This document shows, piece by piece, positions 1-12,100 of a DNA stretch of 64,000 nucleotides. Origin of the DNA: Sarcocystis neurona (lineage: Eukaryota; Apicomplexa; Conoidasida; Eucoccidiorida; Sarcocystidae); assembly GCA_000727475.1 (NCBI GenBank), contig KL647317.1, positions 1,136,444-1,200,443 on the forward strand, in the 5' to 3' direction. The position numbers were made by a program, and so were the translations under genes. Within the stretch, counting starts at the first letter, position 1; each line of letters begins with the position of its first letter. The notes under the pieces are model-generated. The model was given only the letters and a program-made list of their open reading frames with translations. It searched no databases and had not been told where the DNA came from.

Positions 1-19
1 TCCTCTATTTTTCTTGTAG

Positions 20-3000
20 ATGCATGCGTATGTGGTTCCAGCTGCGTTGATCTGGCTGCATACAAGAAAACAAATGGAGAATTAGCAGACCTCGTTGGCG
101 AAGGAACCTGCTGCGAGGCACAGTGTGTAACGAGATACCTGTCATCATCTCTCACGCACTCTCTTATTCTCCCTGTATATGTACATATGTATACATATAC
201 GTACGCGTATCTGTCTCTCTATATATAATGTTTATATGTGTAAACGCGCTTCTTCATCTTTCTGCATATCCATACATATGTATACATATATATGTATATA
301 TATGTACGCATGTCCCCCTATATACATATATATATATGTGTATATGTATGTACGTGCATGCGTCTCTCCCTGTCTCTTTATGCCTTTGTGTCTATTTGTC
401 TCTGTGTGTGTAGTACGTGTGTATGTCGGGTAATATTTTTTGTATAGTAGGGGTGGAGGGAGGCTGCTGAGGGTCGCAAGTGAGTGGACTGCAGAGGCAC
501 TAGAGCGGCGCAATATTTGAACATTTCTGCGTCGCTCTGTAAGTAGGTCTTATCTCTGATGTACGCTTCATATGTGTGTGCCACAAACGGAGGAAGGGGC
601 ACGCGAACAGAAGCGCCCCTTACGGTCAAGGGGCGGGCGGCTCAAAACGCGTGGTATTCGGCCAGCAACGCTGCAAATCTCCGCTCCTGTATGCTAGTGT
701 ATACAGGCAGGCAGGCACGTATACATGCGTCTATATATATGCGTATAAACGTGTGTGTGTATCTGTTTGTTTATCTATGCATATATATATCTACATACTT
801 CTCCCTTCACCCGGTTGGCCTGAAGCTGCACTGCAGTGAACACATCTATATTGGCATTTATATATATACCCGTGTATAGATAGATAGACGCACAGACAGA
901 GGGGTGCACGTATCTACACAAAGACGGGCATACATAGTGTATACAGTTCTGCAGGGTGTCTTGTCTCCGTCTCCCTCGCGCAGTCTCTCTCTGTCTCTCT
1001 TTGTGTATATGCTAGATGGCAAGAGTGTATATACATCTTCCATGTAAGTACGTATGTATATGTGTATGTATACATATATCAAGTATATATCGACGTGCAC
1101 GTTTAAATATGTATACGCATGTCCTACGTATATCTGGTGCAAGGGTGTGTATGGCGCATGTAGCGGAATGCAGTCCCGTGCTGGATGACGTCTACCCTCA
1201 GCATCGGGTTCCCACGCGAGACCCGTCCTGGGTGTGTCTGTCTTTCTGTGTGTATGTGTGTCTGTTTCTCCGTGTGTATGAGTGGGTGTTTCTGTGTTGT
1301 CTGGGTGTCTGTCTGTGTGCAAGCCTGTGTGCCTGTCTCTGTATGTATGTCTGTCTCTGTGTCCGTCAGTGTGGCTGTTCTGTGTCTCTCTGTGTGTGTG
1401 TGTCTGTGTGTGTCTGTGTCTCGGTGTGTGTCTGTCTCTGCGTTTGTCCATGGATCTGTCCCTGTGTCTCGGTGTGTCTCTCCAGCTGTGTGTCTTTCCG
1501 ATTGTGTGTCTCTGTGTCTCGGTGTGTGTATCTCTCTGGCTGTGTGTCTCTCTTGCGGTCCGTCTATTTCTGTGTGTATGTCCTGGCTGGGTGTCTCTCC
1601 GACTGTGTGTCTCTGTGGCTGTGTGTCTCTCTGGCTGTCTGTCTCTTTTCTGTGTGTGTGTCTCCCTCTGGCTGTGTGTCTATCAGGCTGTGTGCCTCTC
1701 TGGCTGTGTGTCTCTGTGTCCCGGCTGGGTGTCTCTCTGGCTGGGTGTCTGTCTGGCTGTGTGTCTCCTTCTCTGTTTGTGTGTCTGTGTGTGTGTGTGT
1801 ACATTTTAATATGTGCGTAATTCACTTTTTTTCTCTCTGTGTCTTCCTCTGTGTCTCCCCTCTCGTGTACGCGTGTAGGTCTTTTCTGTACAAGAGAATA
1901 AATAAGTGGATAACCAAATGCATTTGTAAATGCGTGTACACACGTGCACGTTTGGCCAAGTGTGTTGTGTTTGCTGTGCTGCAGGTAATTCTGGTCAATA
2001 ACGTCTATCAGCAGCAACACTGCGGGCTGCAGTCCCTGCTCGAGTCGCGCATGCCCTTCCTGGTGCTCCGAGTTCATCGGGGAGGCTCGCTGATGGATGA
2101 CGCTGTGGAAGCCTTACGACGGGCTGAGGTATATGGAGCTTTTCGACAGCGTATCATATCTGTATACATACATACATACATACGTATACGTGTACATATA
2201 CAGAAAGAGTGAAAGAGAGGGATACACACAGAAATGCAAACTGCTGAACACGTTTATACATCTGTGTAGGTGCACACATAAATGCATACGTACATGCATA
2301 CGCGTATACGGACATGTATCTGTACATATACATACATACATACATACATACATGCATACGTACATACGTACGTGTACATAGATATATATATATAAATAGA
2401 AGATGCATAGATAGACACATACGTGCATACATATGTGAATGCAGGAACATGCGCAGCATTACACGCTTGCACACATGCATACGTAGACGATCTCTTTATG
2501 ATACGTATGTGATCATATATATGTATATGTATATACATGTATATATGTATACATACACATATATATATATATATATATGTAGTCTCTGATATCTATACCA
2601 TGTGTGTGTATGTGTACCTATATTGTATTTGCTGTATACACACGGCTGCAAAGTCAATATTTCATCTATCCGTCTACCATTCTACATCTATCCACCTGTC
2701 TGTATAAATCTGTTCCTCTTTCTGTCTATGTATATAAGGGTGGATGGTCACACTCTGTAGGCTTGTCTTCCAGGTGTTGTGCTGGGGTTGCCAAGAGGAA
2801 GGCATCTCATGAAAGGCGGTGTACTGGCTGTGTGTGTGTGTGTGTGTCGTGGACGCGTTGTCAACGACAGCTGCACCCAGCCAGAGATGTATTCTGAACA
2901 TATATATATATATATAAGAGATATAGGTAAATAGACACACACACATGCACACCCATACACACGTAATGCACGAACATGCGCAACTTCACACGGTTGAGGC

Positions 3001-3107
3001 CTGCAAACAGCCAGAGATATATTTTAGCGTGTGTCTGTCTATGTACGTCTCGGGGCCTCTCTCTGCTTACATATGTGTCTGGACATACTTGTGCGTGTCT
3101 GCGTGCG

Positions 3108-3140
<33 letters not shown>

Positions 3141-6100
3141 ATATGTGTACATATCACACAGCAGGCAGGACCTTTTTCTTTAGCTCGTCCTGTGTCTCTC
3201 CCTGTGTCACTCCGTGGTGACGACATGCACGTATACTCGTAGATATGTACGTGGACGTGTCAGTGTACGAGACTGCCAGACAGCAGCGGGTCTGTGTGTG
3301 TGCGTTGGCGTGCACCGGTGCGGCACGCGTGTTGCGGTCTGTCGTTCAGAACGCCCGAGATTTGCTGCGGCCGTTGAAAGTTGTTTTTGAAGGAGAAGAT
3401 GGAGTGGACGAAGGAGGCTTGAAGCGCGAATTCTTCTCGGTAGGCGCTCTCTGCCCCCCTTGCTGTTTTCTGTTGCATGCACCAGACACCTCTCGGCCCC
3501 GCAGGGAAGAAAGGAGGCGCATGCGCCCAAGGCTCGTCCCTGCCTGCTGCTGTCTCCCGTTTGCTGCTGCGTCGTCTCCTTGGGTGCAGGCGCTTCTCCT
3601 TCCTTGCCGCCGGGCGCTTTTCTCTTCTTTTCCACAGGGTTTCCGTGCAGGCGTGAACGTCGAAGTATCTGCATGTGTTCCTGTGTGCCCCCCCCCCCCC
3701 TCCCTGTTGCAGAGAGAAAGGAAGCAAAACTTCCCGATAGCAGTGGCCCTCCACGCGTTACGTTGCACGTTCCTTTGATGGCAGCTGGCGCGGCATGCTT
3801 CACAGGCCCACGGGTAGCTGCTGCACACATAGACACGTACATACATCCAGACAAGCACACACACATACATACGTAGATCCATACATAAATACGTACATAC
3901 ATGCATTCACGCACACACACATACACATACATACGTAGATCCATACATAGATACATACATACATACATACATACGTACACACATACAAACACGCACACGC
4001 ACGTATACACACATACATACATACATACGTACATACATACATACGTAACACACATGTATATAAGATGCCATCTGCTGCTACGCACACAAGTATATCTCTA
4101 TGTGTGTATAGAATTGGGTACATATTAACTCTCCGTCTGTGCTTCTGTTCTTTATATATGCGTGTGGTTGTGCTCGTTGGCGTGGGACGACGTTTACGAG
4201 CGTCGTAGCGACGGTTCCTTTCTCGTATGTCGTGTCCGTGATAATAAGCACATCGTACGTGAACTCGTATCTCTCTGTCTAGTTCTGTTGATCTATGGAC
4301 CTACACATATCTCTGTGTCTTATCTATATATATCTATATATAGATGTACATATGCATGTATGTGTGTAGGGGAAAAACTGGTGGTCCTGAGGCAGACGCT
4401 CCTTCGCTGCAGCTGCTGTTTTGGGGTTGTTGTCGACTCTCCTCCTTGTTGCTGCATGCTCCTCTTGGGCCGGCTGCGTGCGCGGTGCTGCTGCTGCCGT
4501 TGGGATCGACGTACGGCTGCTGTTCTGCTGCTGCTGCTGTTGAATGTGTTGCCGTGCAGCTGCTGGCGCAGGAGCTGCTGTCGCCTGCGCAGGACCTCTT
4601 CGTGTACAAGGAGCAAACGCGCACGTACTGGTTTGCCCCGTGGCCGTACCAGCGGGGAGACGGACAGCAGCAGCAGCGGCACAAGAAGAAGAAAACGCCG
4701 CAGCAGCAGACGCAGCGGCAGAAGAAGAAGGAAAAGACGCCGCAGCCGAAGCAGGAACAGCCGCGTGGGGGGAATGAGCAGCAATCGGGGGATGCAGCGA
4801 GTGGGGAGACGTGCCGGGGCGGTGCAGGTGACAAGCGCGAAGACGATGAGAAGCAGCAGCGGGAGGAGCAGCAGCAGAAGGAAAAGGAAGAAGAATTCGA
4901 CTCGGACGGAGAGGAAGATTCTCTCGCAGAAGTTGAAAACGCCAAGCGACGATACTACTGGCTCACGGGGGTCCTTGCCTCCATGGCCGTTTACAACGAT
5001 GTGATCATGCCCCTCGCCTTCCCTCTGGTGGTGCGTCTTCTTTGACACACCTCTGCCTCTGCCTGCACATACGACCCTCCATACTGATATATATATATAT
5101 ATACATATATATACCTATGTGTGTTTGCGTATAAGACTGAATACAGGTTCTTTCACTTTTTTCTCACGCGTATGGAGCAGCGCGCGGCCACACGTTCTCC
5201 TCTGATTTAACTACATATATATATATGTATATGTATGAGTTGTATACATGTATGTATGTATGTATGTATGAGTTTGATACACATATATATACACACATAT
5301 GTTGGTTGGACACACATGTATATATCTATATATATATGAGTTGGATGCACACACCTAACGTCTGTCTGATCATCGTAGGCGTATGTATATCTATATATAT
5401 ATATGTATATGTATATGCACGTCGCAATGTGGTGCATCTGTGTCCATGGTACATACATAAATATACGGTCAAAAAAACGTGTACATTTACGTATATGCTA
5501 TATATAGATACATCTATATATATATATGTATCGTCCACTCGCAGATAAGAAGTCGATAATTGTCTTTCGCGACGGAGTCGAATATCAAAAACTTCATCGC
5601 TGCGTACTCATTGTCTGCCTCTTTGAGTGTATGTGCGTCACTCCAAGCCGCTCTCACTTCGCATATACGTGTACATATATATATATATATATATATATGC
5701 GGACATCTGTATGAGTGTGCATACGTCTATACGTATACGTATGCGTGTATCTATATATATCTATTCCTATATCGCTATATACATATATATATATATGTGT
5801 ATGCTCGGGATTATGGAGAAGAGAACGGCGACAGTAGTTCGCGAATAAAGTTTGATTTGGTCGGTCTTGTCCTCCCTGCATGCGCTTTCTGGTGCTGCAG
5901 CTGTACAACCGCCTGCAAGGGCAGCAGGCCTTCTCCCTAGAGGACCTCAGGTGAGGCCCACCTATGCCGACGGCCCTCCCTGCCGCTTTCTCCGTGTTGC
6001 CGTGTGCATCTGTACAGGTGCTGCTGAGACACACATAGATATCTGCACGTGCAATAGAAGTCCTCTTCGTATGTAAATTCCAGCACACGCAATGTATCTT

Positions 6101-9100
6101 CACCGTGCCTCTCCCTGGCACCGAGTTTCTCTTGTGAGTGTTTCTTGCTGAGCTGCAACTGCTGGGAGGGAGAAGAAGAAATGAAGCCGGCCGCGTCCCT
6201 CGGGCCCTGCAAGACCCCACCGTTTTTCAGCGACTTCGTCTACATCCAGGTGGTCACCCCACGTACCAGGCCTCTGTCTTCTACCTGTCTATACATGTCA
6301 GCGTGCATATGCGTGTACGCATACACATATATATGTATAGTCTCACATATATGTTTACCTATGTATAGAGTATGTGGTCTCACATATGTAGATAGGTATA
6401 TGTGTATATATACGTATAGTCCCGCATATATATATGTATATGTAGGGGAAGATGTACACGTCGGTTGACTTGAACAGATTCTGCTGAAGACAACAGATGT
6501 GTTGTACGCCTTGCTGCGCTGCAGTCCGTCCTAGAGAGAGACAGAGACGGAGACACACAGAGAGAGACGTGAGACGCCGAGTAACACATGCAGAACCCAG
6601 GCAGAGGCATAGGCAGAAGTGGACTCGTCGCCGTGGGCACGAAGGACGTATCCATTTCTTCGCCAGCCGTTTGTGGCAGTGTGGGGCGGTTGGGGACCCC
6701 ACGCGGTTTAACTGGAGCGTTGTGAACTCCAAGAGAACGCATATGTGTCTGGGAGCTGCTTGGCGGTGGGGTCTGGCCAGTTCTCTGCGACGAAGCCGCT
6801 TGCGCGCTGCTGCTTGTTTTGCTGCACTCTGCTCCTCCTGCTGCGCTGCTGACGCTTTGACGGAGCTCTGCTGCTGCTGCTGTGTCGGTGCTCCGCCGCC
6901 TGCTGTGCCCTTCCTCCATGTCACTGCTGCTGCTGCTTCTGTTGGGTTCGTGGCTGCTTCTGCTGGCGTGTTGGACGCATGTGCTGCCACTGCTGTGCTG
7001 TGCTGCTGTGGCCGCCGTCCTGCGCTACCGCTGCTGCTCGGCTGCTGCTTCTGCTGCTGTCTGCCCTTTTCGGCGCAGCGACTGTTTTCCCGAGGAGAAA
7101 CGGAGCTTCGAGGCGATGCTGGCGATGACAAACCCTGAAGAATTTGAAGTACGTGTAAACTCTGCGTCATTTATTCGTCTCTCTGGGCGGCTTGCTTTTC
7201 CCGCCACGCCGTATATATATGGATGGATGGAAAGCGTATTATTCCATATGTATTCACACGCATACACGTGTATGTATATATATATACATACATGGATGAA
7301 ACACGTAATTTTTATATGTACCCACACGCATATATATATATATGTATGTATATAAGCGGATTCTGGGCAACAGTAGCGGCTGGGTGCATTCGACAAAAAC
7401 TTTCGCTTCTTCCGTTGCGTGCACGTGCGTGGTACGTATTTCGCTGTTTCAGTGGTGCAAATTCCATTGAACATCTGCCCGATGACAACGCTTGTATACA
7501 TACATGTATATATGTATATATACGTATGTGTATATCTATGTGAATTTACATGTGTGTGTACCCCTGCATGCATGTATATGTGTGTATATATATATTTGTA
7601 TGCATCCGTGTGTATTTACACATTTGTGTACGCCTGCGTGTATGTGTGTGTATGTACCTGTACATGTATTCTTATGTACACACATATATACAAGTGTATA
7701 TGTGTACATGTGTCTGCGTATAGCTATTACTGCACCTCCCCGCCGGTAGAGAGTCACGTATGTGGCTGTCTAGAGGGAGCGGGCCAGCTGCCCTCTTTGT
7801 TGCAGCTGGCCTGTTGACAGTGTGAGTTCTCTTGCTCCACACAAGTACACGCAGACCCGTGTGCTTCATGTAAAATATATATATGAGTATCATTATATAT
7901 ACATATATGTATAGAGAGAGAGTGTGTGCGTGTGCGTGTGTGTGTGTGAGTAGTGCCTTTGGCGTCTTTACTTTCCCATCTATTAAACACGCCCGTGGCT
8001 CTATATATGTAAACACGTTCACGCATAGAGGGGAGGCGGAGTTGTGTGTCGCTACGTAAGCAGCTGGAGGAATCTGCGTCTGTGTGCTTGTTTCTACAGC
8101 GTCTCGTTCTGCAAATCTCTCTCTCTATATATGTACATATCTTAGATGAACTACGTAATACCCGAACTTGTGTACCAATGTATATATATCCGGCAAAGTA
8201 TATATATATATATATTTATGTACATGAACCTACGTATACATGTATGAGCGTATACGCATATATATATATAGTTGTACATATCAACATATCTTCACGTGCG
8301 AAACAAAGAGACCTCTAGATACTTATGTATTCCTGCATGTACGTACATACATTCGTGCGTACATATATATATTTTCGTACATACATGTGTGTGCTATACG
8401 AGCACGTATGTGTACCTACACGTGAGTATAAATATACCTACAAATATACGTATTCATCCCTACGTTTATATGGAGACCTACACGTATACATATACGTATA
8501 TGTATCTACAAGTAGGTGAGCACATCTATGTATGTGTATATATATATATGTACATATACATATGTACTACTATAGAGACTCCGTGGGCATATATACCTGT
8601 GGATATAGATGTATGTAAACCTGTATACATTAATATTCTTGCCTCTGTGTCGATAGATAATATATGTATATACATATCAGAGACCGACGCTTTGCTGGTG
8701 TCCTGTTGGGTAAATGTTTGTCATTTGGCGTGGATTGATTCGGCATTTGTTTTTCTTGTGTGAATACAGGCAGCCTTTAGCGAGCAGACATTTGCAGTGG
8801 ATGTTGTCCGCGATGGGAAGGTGGTGGCCGTCACCCCGCTGGTGGAGGGGGGAGAGGCGATCCACCTGACGATGGAAAATCGAGCGCTGTTCGTCATGCA
8901 GTACACCCGCTATTTGTTGGTCGACTCTGTCAAAGAACAAGTAGGTAACGTCTGTGTTTTGTCTTTTCTGTATATATATGTGTTTTCTGCCGATTCGTCT
9001 GCGGTTCTTCTTCGTCCCGCCTTGTCCTCCTCTTTCTGGACGTAAAGTGGGACTCGACTTTCCCTCTATAAACGTCGCACGTTTCTGAGCTAATCGTCTT

Positions 9101-12100
9101 TTTCTGGTGAACCTCCCTTTCCTTCTGCTTCTCCGTCCGTCGACTCCTCTTGCTTCTTCGTAAAGGCCTCTCCTTCATGAAGTTCTCTTCTTTTTTGTTG
9201 AGAATTCTCCCTCGTATATTCTCGTCTCTTTGTCTGCTTGTCCTTCCTCTAATGTACTTCCTCGCCTTATACGCCGTCTTCCTATACAGCAGTAATCGCG
9301 TCGTTTATGTGTACATTCATATAGGCATATATACGTAGGTATATGCATAGGTATACACATACGTATGTGCATACATATATACATACGTACATACATACAT
9401 ACATACGTATATACGTGCATATGTACATACGTATATACGTCCATATATACATACGTATATACGTGCATATATACGTACGTATATACGTACATTTACACAT
9501 ATGTATACACATACATATGTACATACGTATATACATACATCTATACATACGTATACACAGACATATATACATACATACACACATATATGCATCCATTTAT
9601 GCATACATACATACATACATAGACACATACCTCTATACATGCATATATGCATATATATATATGTATATGTCTAGACGTAAGCTAGGTGTGTGGAGACACC
9701 ATGTGTGTCACACTCTTTTTCATGGTCCTGCTGCTGCTGTACACTTTTCACGAGGAGTTTCGCTGCTTGCCGTGGTGGTCCTTTCCGTTTTCCTGCGTCT
9801 GTCTTTCGCCCGTCGGCATCGTAACCACCAACCTCTGTGTCGCTGTATGTGCGTGACGCGGGGACGCCGTCGACTCGGTTGTCGGTGAACAAACTGCTGT
9901 GTGAAGTATTCGTAGCCGTCGTAGCGCATGCGCGACACGCCAGAGTTACTCCTGCTGCCAAGGCGAAGCGTAATTGATCGCTTTGCTGCCTGTGTCTCTC
10001 CACACTGGCGTCGCCTTTCTCGTTGCGTCGGACTCCTACGAATTGCATTACCACGGCTGGTCTCACTCACGTGCCGGGTGGTCGTGCACACACCGGGTAT
10101 TGTTGCATGCCGGCTGGTGTTGTTGCGGGTGTTGCATGCAGGGTGCTGTTGCCTGGGGAGTGGCTTGATAAACGCGCGGTGTCGTTGATTAAAATTTGTT
10201 GACACGAGACGAAGCGAGCCTGTTGAAAATACGTACATCACCTGTGCGGTCCTCTGTGTCTCCCTCCGATGTATACTCCTCATTTTATGTGTCGCCCATG
10301 GTCGAGCCCGTCTCCCCTTACCGAAGGAAGAGGCTCCTGCGTGGGTCTTACAGGAAGAGACACTCCAGCAGTCTTTGCAGCGTCGTCGCGCGTCTTTTCT
10401 TTGACTTTTCCCGCGCTGCAGCAAACGAGATGTGTGTCTATCTTCTCTACGATCCTCCATATCTGTGCCGTCAGTAAAGTGACTCCTGATGTCCCTTCTT
10501 CCTGTAGACATACCTAGACATATATATAGATATAGACATAGATATATATCCTTCACAGCGTCCCCCATATGCGTGTGCCGCTTGTCTACCTGGTCTTGGT
10601 GTCCCCCCTCTGCAGAATATTTTCCGGCCACAAGGCCGCGCATCTGAGGCCTCTCCAGAAATTCTCTCCCTACGCAGAATCACTCCATGTCGTCCGGAAG
10701 CTCATCGTCTCTGCGCCAGTGCCTTTTCTCCTCTTCGTCGTAGTCTCTATCCATTTCTTGAGAGTTTCTCTCGTCTAGGTGTCCCCACTCCTGTGTGTGA
10801 CTTGTACAGACGGGTCTACAAATTTTCTGCCTGCCACACCGCTGTCTGCTTCCGCTTTGTCGAGTCGACTAGGAGTTCGTTTCTCCGTCTTCTCTGGCCT
10901 TTCTTCTTCTCGGTGGCTCGACGACCTTCCCTTCTTTCGTCCTGCTCTCGTGCGCGGCTCCGTGGCGTCTTCTGGTGCTTCCACCACGTCCTTTCTCTCG
11001 GCAGGAAGCCACGCCTCCGGATCCTGCTACGACGACTTAGCAGTCTTACTTCGTTGCAGGCGCCGCAGCAGCACCTGCGATGGTTCTCCTTCTCGTCTTT
11101 GTTTTGACTTTGCAGCTCTGCTGCAAAGGAGTCTTCCCTCGATCGCTCTTATTTTCTGTGTGGCCGCTTCCTCCTCCAGTTTTATTCGGCTGCTGCAGGA
11201 TCGTTGACACCCGTTCCTTGCTGCGTGCCATCCCGCAGCCGCCTCTTGCCGTCTTTTGCGTCCTCCTCTTGCGGTTCCTTGCTGCCGCTTCTGCAGTGCC
11301 CGTGAAACGCGCGTGCCAGCTTCTGTCCACTTTCTCTCCGGTGTGCTGCTGCTGTGCTGCTTCTTGCGTACGCCGTTGGAGTGCGTTTGCGCCGCCGTAG
11401 CTTCCCTTCTGCTGCTTGAGAACCGCACCGCTCTTCGCTCTCTGCTGGCGTCAACTGGCGACGCAGCCCCATTGCTGCTTTCCCGTCGTGGTCGTGCCAA
11501 TCTTCCGTCTAAATTTTCTTGCCTTTGAGACGCTTGAGAGCGTCAAGCGTGTGTATCTATCGTCCTGGTTGTAGAAACCACCTAGTACCTCACGCAACAT
11601 TCTCTGCAGTGGGCGAACTAATGCCGCTGCTGCTGCTGCCGGAAGACGGCCACTGCTGCCGTACCCTGAGGGCTGTTGCAGCTAAACGTCTCACTGCTGC
11701 CGGGGTCGCTGGAAGGGTAACTGCCGCTGGTGCTGCAGCCCTGTCTACTGCTGCTGCTGGCGCTGCAACCCTGTCCACTGCTGCTGCTAGTGCAACTCTG
11801 TCCACTGCTGCTGCTGCAGCCCTGCCTACTGCTGCCGCTGCTGCTGCAACCCTGCCTAATGCTCCTGCTGCCGCAGCCCTGTTTACAGCTGCTGCTGCTG
11901 CACCTGCATCCCTGTCTACTGCTGTAGCCGCACCGCAGCTCGCTTGGAGACGCAAGAAGCGTCTCGTCTTCCCTCTCTTCTTCGGCTGCCCTCCACAGCC
12001 GTCTGCCGTAGACCGGTGCAAGGCGCTTGCAACAGGCCCGACTCTGTTGTTTCTTTCTGTTTTCCTTCTTCTTCTTCTTCGTCTTCTCCTTTTCCTTTCC

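Noticed and set aside
1016..1983. Upstream extension of the exon at 1985 in one open frame of ~320 codons
   Set aside because: The extension is Cys/Val/Ser-rich translation of the GTGTCTCTG repeat. A normal acceptor at 1984 marks where HECT-like sequence begins.
6145..6250. Possible extra HECT exon on the plus strand ([16 protein letters not shown])
   Set aside because: Exon 5950 (phase 2) joins exon 7079 exactly, giving [15 protein letters not shown] as expected for HECT; inserting this block would break the motif.
9310..9665. Tyr/Thr/His/Ile and Tyr/Met/Cys/Val open frames on both strands
   Set aside because: Pure microsatellite translation, seen identically in every TATG/ACAT tract of the window.
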